A stretch of 64,000 nt of DNA from DAOUBP01 sp964513075 (GCA_964513075.1 CAZELR010000018.1:1-64000); one strand, 5' to 3'; positions 18,315 through 29,659 are shown, numbered from the stretch's first letter. Program-made: numbers and translations. Notes: generated by a model not told the origin, from the sequence alone.

Positions 18315-18821
18315 TCACTCAGGCAGGTACGGAGCCAAATTGTCGATATCTCCCACGAACACGGGCAGGTCCGTGTGTCCCAGCAGTTGCCGGATCGCCA
18401 TGTTTTCCCCGGTGTGATACCAATAGTGGTAGAGCATGCGCTGGAGCTGTGACCCGAAACGCACCGCCTTTGGCCAGCCTTCAATCGTCATGAGCCGGTG
18501 CAGCATCTCGCTGGTGAGGGTGTCGAGCCAGGGATCGGCCGCCTGGGTGATCGCTTCCCACGCCGCCCACATCTCGGTCAGCGCCGGGGTGCTGGCCGGC
18601 GCGCCGTAGGCGAACCGCTCGTTGATCTCGGGCAGCAGCAGGTAGCCCTGGGCACGGTGGAGCCAATAGCGCTGCTCCTGCCATGCCAGGTGGCCGACGT
18701 TCCAAGCGATGCAATTCATCGGCATGAACCGGCGCCGCGCATCGTCATCGGTGACGCCTGCGAGCGCACGCCTGAATTCGCTGCGAGTAAAACGCAATTG
18801 AAGCACCAGGGGATGTGTCAT
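18315..18821 (-). CDS. DinB-family protein
   Basis: 168 residues from the ATG at 18821. Four-helix DinB/YfiT-like fold with the histidine pattern expected for a metal site (NVGHLAWQEQRYW and YHYWYHTGEN). The family contains damage-inducible proteins and thiol-dependent S-transferases (bacillithiol or mycothiol type). The reaction here is unknown. It is flanked by two different palindromic elements and is probably a single-gene unit. Confidence 0.75.
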   Translation of the reverse strand: MTHPLVLQLRFTRSEFRRALAGVTDDDARRRFMPMNCIAWNVGHLAWQEQRYWLHRAQGYLLLPEINERFAYGAPASTPALTEMWAAWEAITQAADPWLDTLTSEMLHRLMTIEGWPKAVRFGSQLQRMLYHYWYHTGENMAIRQLLGHTDLPVFVGDIDNLAPYLPE

Positions 18822-18897
18822 GGGGTCACTCCTATGTGGCATCTTTAACCCGATTTTAGCATACCCGCGGGTCAAAGACAATTCACCTAAAGAAATA

Positions 18898-18933
18898 CAG
18901 GACCTCCGAAACCACTTCGTCTCGGAGGTCCTG
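18898..18933. repeat. Palindrome with 12-bp stem between dinB-like and GH4 genes
   Basis: CAGGACCTCCGA (18898-18909) pairs perfectly with 18922-18933 around a 12-base loop. No T-run follows. The divergent/convergent layout here (upstream of dinB, downstream of GH4) would let it act as a GH4 terminator, but its form fits the dispersed palindromes seen elsewhere in the window. Confidence 0.55.
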
Positions 18934-18976
18934 CAAGCTGTCTGGGACAGAATCTCGCGTCACGTCGCCGCAACAC

Positions 18977-18997
18977 GCAGTATGCAGTATGAAATAC
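18977..18997. repeat. Heptamer repeat block at the GH4 stop codon
   Basis: Three 7-base units, GCAGTAT, GCAGTAT and GAAATAC, run directly up to the GH4 stop codon (18998-19000). A small member of the period-7 repeat system described in the findings. The word resembles that in the xpt-guaA spacer. Confidence 0.5.
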
Positions 18998-20398
18998 TTA
19001 CTGATACGCCGGGAGCCAATCCCCGTGCGCGGCGATCAGGTCATCCACCAGCGCCCAGATCTGTTCCAGATCCAACTCGGCCGCGGTGTGCGGGTCGAGC
19101 ATGGCCGCGTGGTAGATGTGCTCCCGCTTGCCGGTCAGCGCGGCTTCCACGGTCAGCGCCTGGACGTTGAGGTTGGTCTGCATCAGCGCGGCGAGCTGCG
19201 GCGGCAGGCTGCCGATGTGGGTTGGTTGAACGCCGTTCTTGTCGACCAGGCACGGCACCTCGACGCAGCAGCCCTGCGGCAGATTGTCGATCAGGCCGTG
19301 GTTGGCTACGTTGCCGTAGATTACGCGCGGCACGCCGGTCTCCATGCTGTGGATGATGCCTGAGCCGTATTCCTTTGAGCGGACGACGGCGTCAAGGCCG
19401 GACAGACTGCTGGTGGCCCATGCGATGTCCTGTTCGGTTGCGCCTGCCGCCGCCAGCTTGGCGGCCAGGGTCTGGGCATCCACCGGCGCGTCCGGCTGCT
19501 CCAGCACGGCCCGCGTGAACTCCCAACCCGCGATCTGCACTTCGCAGCGGCGGATGTATTCGTCCAACGGCACGTTGAACTTTTCGATCAGGTCAGGCCG
19601 GTCGCGCTTGATAAACCACGGCGTGTATTCGGCAAAGTGCTCGCTGGACTCGGTGACGAAGTAGCCCAGCCGGGCCAGCATCTCGTAACGCACCCGGTTC
19701 CAGTCGGGCACGCGGCCTTCGGCGCGAACCTGGTGGAGGCGGGGATAGAGGTCCTCGACGCCGTCTGGCGTCTGGCGCTCGAACTTGAGGTAGAACGCCA
19801 TGTGGTTGATGCCCGCGGCGACGTAGTTGATCTCATCGATCGGCACGCCGATGTCGTCCGCAAGCTGCTCGGCGGTGCCCTGCACGCTGTGGCACAGCCC
19901 GACCGTTCGGATCTTCGTTGCCCGATTGATGGCCCAGGTGTTGATGACCATCGGATTGACATAATTGAGCATCAGGGCATCGGGACACAGCTCCGCCATG
20001 TCGTGACATACGTCCAGCAGCACCGGGACGGTGCGCAGGCCGCGCATGATGCCGCCGATGCCCAGGGTGTCGGCGATTGTCTGGCGCAGGCCGTACTTCT
20101 TGGGAATCTCGAAGTCGATGACGGTGCCAGGCTTGTAGCCCGCGACCTGGAACATCGTGATGGCGTAATCCGCGCCGTCCAACGCCGCGCGGCGGTCGCG
20201 GGTCGCTTCGATGGTCGGGTGGGCGCCTAAAGCATGGGCCAGGCGCTGGGCCACGCGCTCAGTGGTGCGCAGGCGCTCTTCGTCGATGTCGTACAGGCTG
20301 ATGGTGGCGCCGGCCAGCTCGGGGTAGCTGAGGATGTCGCCCAGCAGGTTCTTGGCGAAAACCGTGCTGCCCGCGCCGATGAAGGTAATCTTGGGCAT
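18998..20398 (-). CDS. GH4 family NAD-dependent alpha-galactosidase/glycosidase
   Basis: 466 residues. GH4 enzymes cleave glycosides by an oxidation-elimination route using NAD+ and Mn2+. The N-terminal Rossmann motif is FIGAGSTVFAKNLLGD. The catalytic and metal region includes LNYVNPM, GLCHSVQGT (cysteine metal ligand) and AAGINHMAFYLKF (histidine ligand). CHSVQ and the overall pattern fit the MelA-like alpha-galactosidase/alpha-glucuronidase branch better than 6-phospho-beta-glucosidases. The start is the ATG at 20398 (MPKITF). The frame upstream to 20482 is encoded by a heptamer repeat and is not protein-like. Confidence 0.9.
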   Translation of the reverse strand: MPKITFIGAGSTVFAKNLLGDILSYPELAGATISLYDIDEERLRTTERVAQRLAHALGAHPTIEATRDRRAALDGADYAITMFQVAGYKPGTVIDFEIPKKYGLRQTIADTLGIGGIMRGLRTVPVLLDVCHDMAELCPDALMLNYVNPMVINTWAINRATKIRTVGLCHSVQGTAEQLADDIGVPIDEINYVAAGINHMAFYLKFERQTPDGVEDLYPRLHQVRAEGRVPDWNRVRYEMLARLGYFVTESSEHFAEYTPWFIKRDRPDLIEKFNVPLDEYIRRCEVQIAGWEFTRAVLEQPDAPVDAQTLAAKLAAAGATEQDIAWATSSLSGLDAVVRSKEYGSGIIHSMETGVPRVIYGNVANHGLIDNLPQGCCVEVPCLVDKNGVQPTHIGSLPPQLAALMQTNLNVQALTVEAALTGKREHIYHAAMLDPHTAAELDLEQIWALVDDLIAAHGDWLPAYQ

Positions 20399-20433
20399 GG
20401 GAGTCCTTTCGGTGTAGGATATGGAATGTGCGA

Positions 20434-20500
20434 TGTTGAATGTCGAATGTCGAATGCGAAATCGCCATTCGACATCTGCCATTTGCTATCTGCTATCCGC
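20434..20500. repeat. Heptamer repeat block upstream of the GH4 gene
   Basis: TGTTGAA TGTCGAA TGTCGAA (20434-20454), a 10-base centre, then five inverted-sense heptamers CATTCGA CATCTGC CATTTGC TATCTGC TATCCGC (20466-20500). ATGTCGAATG (20447-20456) pairs exactly with 20466-20475, forming a hairpin. It sits in the 148-base divergent spacer between the GH4 and alcohol dehydrogenase genes, where their promoters would be expected. Confidence 0.7.
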
Positions 20501-20546
20501 TGTTTAGCACATTCGTTATCCCTTGTCAAAGAAGGAGGTGTGGATC

Positions 20547-21575
20547 GTGAGGGCTGTTCGTTTGATGGCCATTGGGCAACCGTTGGAGCTGCAGGAGATC
20601 CCTGTGCCGGCGGTCGGGCCGGGGGAGGTGTTGGTGCGCATCAAGGCCGCGGGCATCTGCCATTCGGACGCGCACTATCGGGCGGGGGTGTCGTCCACGG
20701 GGCCGCTGCCGCAGACATTGGGGCATGAGATCGCCGGAGTCGTAGATACGGTCGGGCCGGGGGTGACGCGCGTCAAACCCGGCGACCGGGTGTGTCTTCA
20801 CTACCTGGTGACGTGCGGCCAGTGCGAGCACTGCAACCGCGGCCAGGAGCAGTTCTGCATCCACGGCCAGATGCTAGGCAAGCACCGCGACGGTGGTTAT
20901 GCTGAGTTTATCGCCGTGCCGGAGCGGGGGGTGGTGAGCCTGCCCGACGAGATCCCGTTCGAGCACGCCGCGGTCATGATGTGCTCATCGTCCACCTCGT
21001 TTCATGCGCTGCGCAAGGGGCGGCTGCGTGCGGGGGAGACGGTCGCGGTCTTCGGCGCGGGCGGGCTGGGCATGTCGGCCATCCAGTTGGCGCGTGGGTT
21101 GGGCGCACTGGCGGTTTACGCGGTGGACATCAACCCGGCAAAGCTGGCCCTGGCTGAACGGTTCGGGGCCTTGCCGGTCAACGCGTCCCGGGTTGATTCG
21201 GTGGCCGAGATCAAGCGTCTGACCGGCGGCCGCGGGGTCGACGTGGCGCTGGAGCTGATCGGCCTGCCGCTGACCATGCGTCAGGCGGTGCAGGCGTTGG
21301 GGATCCAGGGCCGCGCCGTGCTGGCGGGCATCGCCGATCGGCCGTTCGAGGTGGACTCGTATCATGAGCTGTTGGGCAACGAAGGCGAGATCATCGGCTG
21401 CTCGGATCACTTGCTGCAGGAGTTTCCGCTGTTGATCGAGTTTGCGCGGCGCAAGGTGCTGGACCTGTCGCACGTAGTGACGCGCACGGTGCCGCTGGCG
21501 GCCGAGCCAATCAACGAGACGTTGGACGCGCTCCAGCGCTTTGCCGGCGACGTGCGGACGGTGATCGTGCCGTAA
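20547..21575 (+). CDS. Zinc-dependent alcohol dehydrogenase (MDR family)
   Basis: 342 residues. Medium-chain zinc alcohol or polyol dehydrogenase that oxidises an alcohol with NAD(P). Catalytic zinc: Cys in GICHSDAHY and His/Glu in LGHEIAG. Structural zinc: CGQCEHCNRGQEQFC. The cofactor loop is GAGGLGMSAIQLARGLG. The start is the GTG at 20547 with AAGGAGG eight bases upstream, which decides it over the earlier in-frame positions. It is divergent from the GH4 gene and followed by a strong terminator. Substrate unknown. Confidence 0.9.
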   Translation: MRAVRLMAIGQPLELQEIPVPAVGPGEVLVRIKAAGICHSDAHYRAGVSSTGPLPQTLGHEIAGVVDTVGPGVTRVKPGDRVCLHYLVTCGQCEHCNRGQEQFCIHGQMLGKHRDGGYAEFIAVPERGVVSLPDEIPFEHAAVMMCSSSTSFHALRKGRLRAGETVAVFGAGGLGMSAIQLARGLGALAVYAVDINPAKLALAERFGALPVNASRVDSVAEIKRLTGGRGVDVALELIGLPLTMRQAVQALGIQGRAVLAGIADRPFEVDSYHELLGNEGEIIGCSDHLLQEFPLLIEFARRKVLDLSHVVTRTVPLAAEPINETLDALQRFAGDVRTVIVP

Positions 21576-21606
21576 GTCTCCTAACTCGAGATGCCCCCTT
21601 AAACGC

Positions 21607-21650
21607 ACAGCCCCCTGGTTCTATGATAGAACCGGGGGGCTGTCTTTTTT
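21607..21650 (+). terminator. Rho-independent terminator after the alcohol dehydrogenase
   Basis: A long stem (ACAGCCCCC-GGTTCTA pairing with TAGAACC-GGGGGCTGT) with a TGA loop is followed by CTTTTTT (21644-21650). Textbook form on the plus strand. The convergent cytochrome gene ends 16 bases further on. Confidence 0.88.
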
Positions 21651-21665
21651 CAGCTGTGGCTGGCG

Positions 21666-23319
21666 TTACTGCACCGGCTGATGGCAGGTCCGGCAGCTCT
21701 CATTGGCGAAGCCGGCGTGGTTCTCAGGGAACGGCTTCACCTTATCTGCGCCGTGGCAGTAGGTGCACTCATTGAAGATCTCCCCTTCAAGGGGGTGCGG
21801 GATCGCCGGACCGCTGCTCACCTGGGGCGTGCTGCCGCCGGCCGCAGCCGGCTGATGGCAGGTCGTGCAGCTAGCGGCCGCGAAGCCGGCGTGGTTGGTC
21901 GGGAACGGCTTCATCTTGTCCGCGCCGTGGCAGGTGGTGCAATCCTTGTAGGCATCGCCCTCGATGGGATGCGGGATCGCCTTGGCCGCGCTCGCCGTAG
22001 AAGCGCCAGTGCTGGCGGCCGGCTGATGGCAGGTCGTGCAGCTAGCGGCCGCGAAGCCGGCGTGGTTGGTCGNNNNNNNNNNNNNNNNNNNNNNNNNNNN
22101 NNNNNNNNNNNNNNNNNNNNNNNNNNNNNNNNNNNNNNNNNNNNNNNNNNNNNNNNNNNNNNNNNNNNNNNNAGGTGGTGCAATCCTTGTAGGCATCGCC
22201 CTCGATGGGATGCGGGATCGCCTTGGCGGTGCCTCCGCCAGATTGCCCGGCGCCGGATGTTGCGGCGGGGCCCTGCTTGTGGCAGATCAGACACGACTCG
22301 GCTGGGCGTCCCGCGTGGTCCTCGGGATAAGGCTTGATACCGTCGCTGCCGTGGCAGACGGTGCAGTCCTTGTAGGCGTCTCCCTCGACGGGATGCGGGG
22401 CGGCCGGGCCCAACTCGTTGTTCTCCACTGTGCTGACAGGCACAGGCGTCGCGGCCAATGGGACGAAGACTGCGGCGGGTGTCTGGGGCGCCGGCAGAGT
22501 CGCGATGGCTGTCTTCTCGAAGGTGGCAAACCAGATAACGCCCAAGGCCAGCAGCAACCCGGCTACCACCGTGAGCGGCACGAAGATGCGTTCGCGGCGG
22601 CGCACCCCTTCGGGCGGCGCCGGTGGCCGGGTTCTGCCGGCCAACAACTGCTCCAACTCCGCCCCGTGCTCTGCTTCCATCTGATGCCGTGTCATCTTCC
22701 CGGTGAACATCGCCTTGTTGAACATCTTGATGTGCACGCTGTAGAAGTGCCACACGAAGATGGCCAGCACGGCCAGGATCGCCTCGGCGCCATGCGCGGC
22801 TTTTGCGGCCGGGATAATCTGGCCGGGCAAGAGTTTGGTGGTGGCGATCGGGTTCCAGAGCATGAAGCCGGTGATGCCCATGACGACGCCGCCCCAGATC
22901 ATTGCCCAATATTCGGCCTTCTCTGCGAAGTTGTAGCGCGGCAGCTTGGGGTGCTGCTTGGACAGACCCAGGTTGTAACGCACCACATCGATGGCATTGA
23001 TGACATCGCCCAAGCCTGGCAGCATGGTCAATTCGATACGCCGCACGAAGACCCTGTAGGCCAGGACGGTAAAGTGGTAGATGCTCTGCAACGCGAAGGT
23101 CAACGCGGCAATGCGATGGATGATGCGCGTCGTCTCGATGCCGCCGAGCAGCCCGATGAGCCCCTCGGCGACCGGGTTGCCGCTGAACTTCTGGATCAGG
23201 CCGGTGAGGCCCAAGAGCGAGAATGACACCAACAGCACGATGTGTTCGATGCGTTGCGGCAGCGCGAACCGGGTGTAGGTTTCTTGCGTATGGGCGTGGG
23301 TGTTCTCTTGCTTAGCCAT
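21666..23319 (-). CDS. Membrane cytochrome b fused to a multihaem c tail; interrupted by assembly gap
   Basis: The N-terminal 240 or so residues form a four-helix cytochrome b domain like formate dehydrogenase gamma subunits, with histidine-bearing helices (RIEHIVLL, TTRIIHRIAAL, VWHFYSVHIK). A further membrane helix follows (near residues 255-275), then a periplasmic tail of repeated two-haem modules (AIPHPIEGDAYKDCTTCHG, then NHAGFAAASCTTCHQ). At least eight haem-binding CXXCH sites are visible or half visible: two before the gap, one cut by it, five after. It probably carries electrons from the quinone pool to the outside of the membrane. The start follows the nine-haem cytochrome stop by three bases, so they form one operon. 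True length is unknown because of the N run. Confidence 0.85.
22073..22172. other. Scaffold gap (100 N) inside the haem-repeat array
   Basis: Exactly 100 N, an arbitrary placeholder: with 100 bases the two sides of the cytochrome gene are out of frame. The flanks match the neighbouring repeat unit at 21898-21932, so a fill of 30 bases, or 30 plus whole multiples of the 171-base repeat, restores the frame and the CXXCH motif. Confidence 0.9.
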
Positions 23320-23322
23320 GGC

Positions 23323-24417
23323 TCACGCCCCCTTTCTCATGAAGCGATTGATGATCTTGCGCACGAAGTCCAGCCCCACGAATGCCGCCATCGCACCGAT
23401 GACCGCCGGGATCAGGATCTTGTAGAACAAGTCGACGTAGTATACCAGCGGGTAGTTATCGCGGCTCGGCGCGAAGTGGCCCACCCAGCTATCCGGGAAG
23501 TTTGCCGTGGCATCAGGATGGCAGCTCTGACACGTTTTCAGCAGGTTCTCCTTGACCACGGTAGCATTAGAGTCACTGACCTGTTTGATATCGTGGACGC
23601 CGTGGCAGTCGGTGCAGACGGCCTTGTTGGTTTGTTGATCCGGATGTTGCTTTTCGAACAGCGTCACCGTTGTGCCGTGGAAGTCGGCCACATAGGTCTG
23701 GAACACCTGGGTGGAGATCCCGTACTTCTGCATCAACGCGGCGTTGGCGTGACAGGTGCCGCAGACGTCGGGCGACTTGAGGCGGAATGCTGCAGTGGTG
23801 GGATCTTCCTGAGTGTGTGCGCCGTGGCAGTCGGTGCAGGTGGCCACATCCGGGTTGCTGGTTTCCAGCAGTGCGGTGCCGTGCACGCTGCTGGCATATT
23901 GATCGTAAATAGTGCTGTGGCATTTCTGGCAGGTCGCGGAGATCCTCTGACGCGGCGTGTTAGCCTTGGTCACATCGTGCGCCCCGTGACAGTCCGTGCA
24001 GATCGCCGCATTACGATTGCCGGCTGCCAACGCGCGCGCATGGTTGCTGTCCAGTGAGTCCTTGTACTGCTGTGGATGGCAGGTCTGGCATTGTTGGTAG
24101 CGTTCCATCTGAAAGTCGCGCCGACTGGAGACAGTCAGGGCCGGATGGGGATATTCCTTGATGTTAGTGTGGCATGCGACGCACGTTTGGGCGCCGTGCA
24201 CCGACGCGCCGTACATCTGCGGATCGATGGTGAGTGGCAGAGTCTCGCCGTTAGCTAGCTGCGTGCTCAAACCAGGAATGCTGTGGCAGCCTATGCAGGA
24301 GGTATTGTCACCTTGGGCAGCGCTAGCTCCTGTGGCAAAGGCAATAAGTAGCAGGCAGCCGAGACCTGCAGCAGCAAGCCACGTGATCCGCTGCCGATGA
24401 GGGCAGGCAAAAGTCAT
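23323..24417 (-). CDS. Nine-haem membrane-anchored cytochrome c
   Basis: 364 residues. An N-terminal signal sequence (ITWLAAAGLGCLLLIAFATG) is followed by nine CXXCH haem sites (CIGCH, CVACH, CQTCH, CTDCH, CQKCH, CTDCH, CGTCH, CTDCH, CQSCH). A C-terminal membrane helix near residue 335 (ILIPAVIGAMAAFVGLDFV) ends in a basic cytoplasmic tail. The GxxxxCTDCHGAHD segments resemble periplasmic multihaem cytochromes of the NrfA/Hao/OmcA-like collections, but no catalytic site is evident, so electron transfer is the safest role. It is first in a two-gene operon with the cytochrome b fusion. Confidence 0.88.
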   Translation of the reverse strand: MTFACPHRQRITWLAAAGLGCLLLIAFATGASAAQGDNTSCIGCHSIPGLSTQLANGETLPLTIDPQMYGASVHGAQTCVACHTNIKEYPHPALTVSSRRDFQMERYQQCQTCHPQQYKDSLDSNHARALAAGNRNAAICTDCHGAHDVTKANTPRQRISATCQKCHSTIYDQYASSVHGTALLETSNPDVATCTDCHGAHTQEDPTTAAFRLKSPDVCGTCHANAALMQKYGISTQVFQTYVADFHGTTVTLFEKQHPDQQTNKAVCTDCHGVHDIKQVSDSNATVVKENLLKTCQSCHPDATANFPDSWVGHFAPSRDNYPLVYYVDLFYKILIPAVIGAMAAFVGLDFVRKIINRFMRKGA

Positions 24418-24489
24418 TTAAGAGGCTCCTCTTGACGGGTGGATAACCGATCAGCGCGATCATTGATACGCCGACAATAACGCGGGCCT

Positions 24490-24495
24490 ATTATA
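24490..24495 (-). promoter_or_regulatory. Promoter of the cytochrome operon
   Basis: On the minus strand TG-T-TATAAT (TATAAT at 24490-24495) is an extended -10 lying 73 bases before the nine-haem cytochrome start. A possible -35 (TTGTGC) is 19 bases further upstream, longer than ideal. Confidence 0.45.
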
Positions 24496-24637
24496 ACAGA
24501 TAGCACAATAAAGAGCACAATGACATACATCATGCTTCGGCCTCATCTTGTCTCAGTCCTTAGCATGAGGAACGCACTTGCGCGGCTGTTGTTGATGCAT
24601 CAGCATCTGTGCTGTTGAGAAGGCGCGGCCCCAAAGA

Positions 24638-24859
24638 TCAGGATTGGTGGCGTTGGCGGCTCAGCCATGCGATCACGATAATGAGCAAGCCGAGGGCAGC
24701 CAACAGGCCCACGACGGTTGCCGTCAGGCCCGACCAATTGGCAGCTTGGCGCTCCTGCTCCAGGGTGATAGCCGTAGCGGCAGGCGACTTCCGATGGGCC
24801 GGTCCTCCTGGTGTCAGATCAATTGCCTTACCACCGATGGTGACGTGCTGAATGCTCAT
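24638..24859 (-). CDS. Small hypothetical membrane protein
   Basis: 73 residues, not recognised. A short polar N-terminus leads to one hydrophobic helix (residues 43-66, TATVVGLLAALGLLIIVIAW) and ends in a basic tail. A weak ribosome site (GAGGAC) lies before the ATG. It lies upstream of and on the same strand as the cytochrome operon, with the operon promoter in between, so any link to it is speculative. A longer frame on the plus strand covers the same bases but lacks protein-like features. Confidence 0.5.
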   Translation of the reverse strand: MSIQHVTIGGKAIDLTPGGPAHRKSPAATAITLEQERQAANWSGLTATVVGLLAALGLLIIVIAWLSRQRHQS

Positions 24860-25158
24860 GCCGTCCTCTGGATGTGTCTACTAGTTCAACAGGAATCCCT
24901 GGCCCGAGGTCATTCCGTGGCCCGGTGCCAGGGATTCCGTGGCTCGGGACCTATTGCGTCCCGTAAGTTTGAAGCAGGGCATCCCAAGGCGGAGAGCGAT
25001 GTGGCATGGTGTGCAATGGCTGCGATGATTGGGATGGGCCCAGACTTCACATGAGAATGTAGCGCGTGAGGCCGTTTTCGTCCATGACATGCGTCATGTT
25101 GGGCTGCGCACAGAGACCCGGCTTGTAGCAAGAAGCCGGGTCTCTGTCTTTGGGTCTG
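24860..25158. repeat. Gene-free stretch holding two inverted repeats
   Basis: GGAATCCCTGGC (24892-24903) is inverted perfectly at 24927-24938 with 23 bases between. Separately, a 14-bp perfect stem (25111-25124 with 25133-25146, loop of eight bases) lies 13 bases past the valS stop. The second is placed to end valS transcription on the minus strand but has no T-run there; on the plus strand TCTTTGG follows. No open frame with coding features was seen in the rest. Confidence 0.6.
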
Positions 25159-27936
<2,778 letters not shown>

Positions 27937-27960
27937 GAGACTCCTCCTTCAACCAAACCA

Positions 27961-28266
27961 AAAGCCCTTCCATCGCAAGGACGGAAGGGCTTCTCCGCGG
28001 TACCACCTTGGTTGGCAGAAGTCAGTGATCAGGAGACAGGAATCAGTGATCGGAGACTGCTGCCCACTCTGAGCTGTAACGGGCTGGCCCGTGATCACCT
28101 ACAGCAGCTATCAGCCATATGCCATCGGCTACCTGCTATCAGCGACCAGACTCCCCGGCGACTTTCGGCGGCGCTCACGTCGGTAGGGGGCTTGCACCCG
28201 GTGGCTCCCCACTCTCTGGCGACGGCTGCCGTCTACTCCTCCGGTTCAACATCTTTTTGGATGATA
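27961..28266 (-). promoter_or_regulatory. T-box riboswitch leader of valS
   Basis: On the minus strand the T-box sequence AAGGTGGTACCGCGG (27995-28009) is followed at once by a terminator hairpin (AAGCCCTTCC at 27962-27971 paired with 27983-27992, then CTTTTGG). Upstream is a stem I region containing AGAGAGTGGGG and GGGTGCAAGCC, features of the T-box apical part. A candidate valine specifier GUC lies at 28160-28162. Uncharged tRNA-Val would stabilise the antiterminator and allow valS transcription. Between stem I and the antiterminator lies a heptamer-repeat insert, which is unusual. The specifier call is tentative. Confidence 0.88.
28021..28147. repeat. Two heptamer repeat blocks inside the T-box leader
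   Basis: Block 1 (28021-28062): GTCAGTG ATCAGGA GACAGGA ATCAGTG ATCGGAG ACTGCTG. Block 2 (28106-28147): AGCTATC AGCCATA TGCCATC GGCTACC TGCTATC AGCGACC. Both keep an exact 7-base phase for six units. They occupy the region between stem I and the T-box sequence, normally variable in T-box RNAs. Confidence 0.7.
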
Positions 28267-28272
28267 GCGTAG

Positions 28273-28301
28273 ATTATAAGCGCCCAGGCGAGATTTGTCA
28301 A
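28273..28301 (-). promoter_or_regulatory. valS T-box promoter, full consensus
   Basis: On the minus strand TTGACA (28296-28301), exactly 17 bases, TATAAT (28273-28278): a perfect consensus housekeeping promoter. The -35 contains the stop codon of the upstream gene (28298-28300). Transcription should start near 28266, giving a leader of about 330 bases. Confidence 0.85.
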
Positions 28302-29608
28302 TCGGCCGGCACGTGGCGGTGCAAGTCGGCGATGGCGGCTTGCAGGTCCTGACGCAGGCCTGAGCCGCTGGGAAGCTGGGTCAGCATGCCCTCGGCCGCT
28401 CGCAGCCGGCTCCGTGCATCAGCATAGTCGATGGCGCCCGCGTTCACCTGCTGGCGCACGGGCAACAGCAGCGCCAGTGCCTGATCGAAGACCTCGCTGG
28501 CGGTCAGGGGCATGGCCTCATCGGCTCCCCTGACGGACCTCAGCCCGCGCACGATTGCCTGGCTCGCCTCGATATCCTCCGGGTTGACCAGCCACTTGGC
28601 GGCCTCGCCGGCCAGGGCGCGAAATGCGGTGTCGGGAGAGAACCCCGGCCTTTCGAAGGTTGCGCCGCGATCGACGCTGTTGTGCGCCAGGCTGGTGCGC
28701 TGCACCGCCAACTGATAGGCCCCTTCGTCGTTCAGCGACAGCACGCCGCTGACCCGGTAACCGCGCGGTGCGGGCAGGATCCAACTCCATAGGACCTTCA
28801 GCCAGCTCATGCCGCCCAAGTCGAGCTGCGGCTCCGGCGCTACAGGCACTTCCCTGGCCTGAATCAATTGGTTCCACGCCAGCAGCTTTTCAGTCATAGC
28901 TAACGGCACAATGCGCGCCGCGTTGGCTCCGGTGTCGCCCAGTCCGTTCGTGAACTCGCCGATCAGGTATCCTGGCGCAATGGCGGGGCGTTTCAGCAGC
29001 GGCAGCGCACGCAGATACCACGCCTCGCGCAGCCCCTGGAGCAGCCAGCGGATCGCGTTGGCCAGCAGGTAGATCAAGACCACCAGCGCGAGCGCGGCCA
29101 AGGCGGTCCCCAGAAATTCGCGCAGCTTGGTGCTGACCGCATCGCCCAGCGTCGGCGCCGGTGTTGGAACGAGGAGCGGCGTCGCGGTGGCCGCGGCCGT
29201 AGGCTGGGGCGCGATCATGGTGGCCAACTGCATCGCTTTCCCATCCAGGGCGGCCTGCAATCCTGCCAACGCCTCCGAGTTGCCGCGCTCCTCTTCAGCG
29301 ATGGCCGCGAAAATGGTCGCCGCCTGGTCATAATCCTTGCCGGCCAGGTAGGTTTGCGCCAGGGTCAGCTTGGACTGAAGCTCCGTCAAGGTCGGCGTGG
29401 CCGTCGGCGTCAGCGTGGGCGTGCTTGTAGGCGTGGGCGTTCCGGGAGTCATCGGTGCAGCAGACGTCTCTGTCAAGAGTGCAGCCTGCGTGGGAACGGG
29501 GGTGGCGTCCTGGGCCAGAGCGGGTGAGGCCAGCAATACGCCAACCAACGTCAGGATCAGGGAAGCGGCGAGCAACCATGCATGCTTGCGGGTCCGTCGT
29601 GGACTCAT
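28298..29608 (-). CDS. Secreted/membrane-anchored hypothetical protein with TPR-like segment
   Basis: 436 residues from the ATG at 29608 (CGGAGG five bases upstream). The signal peptide is LLAASLILTLVGVLLASPALAQ. A Thr/Pro-rich linker follows (PTPTSTPTLTPTATPTL), then a short helical segment resembling one TPR (TLAQTYLAGKDYDQAATIF), a second Pro/Thr linker and a membrane helix (TALAALALVVLIYLLANAI). The C-terminal domain of about 220 residues is not recognised. It likely sits at the cell envelope. Function unknown. Confidence 0.8.
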   Translation of the reverse strand: MSPRRTRKHAWLLAASLILTLVGVLLASPALAQDATPVPTQAALLTETSAAPMTPGTPTPTSTPTLTPTATPTLTELQSKLTLAQTYLAGKDYDQAATIFAAIAEEERGNSEALAGLQAALDGKAMQLATMIAPQPTAAATATPLLVPTPAPTLGDAVSTKLREFLGTALAALALVVLIYLLANAIRWLLQGLREAWYLRALPLLKRPAIAPGYLIGEFTNGLGDTGANAARIVPLAMTEKLLAWNQLIQAREVPVAPEPQLDLGGMSWLKVLWSWILPAPRGYRVSGVLSLNDEGAYQLAVQRTSLAHNSVDRGATFERPGFSPDTAFRALAGEAAKWLVNPEDIEASQAIVRGLRSVRGADEAMPLTASEVFDQALALLLPVRQQVNAGAIDYADARSRLRAAEGMLTQLPSGSGLRQDLQAAIADLHRHVPAD

Positions 29609-29659
29609 GGCAACCTCCGGGAATGACGAGAAACGAATGCAAACGCCTTTCAGGGCAAG

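Noticed and set aside
20234..20728. Plus-strand frame spanning the GH4-ADH spacer
   Set aside because: It is antisense to the GH4 start, crosses a heptamer hairpin and overlaps the true ADH start in another frame.
24644..25054. 136-residue plus-strand frame over the spacer upstream of the cytochrome operon
   Set aside because: It runs through an inverted repeat and has no motif, no ribosome site and no composition typical of the neighbours.
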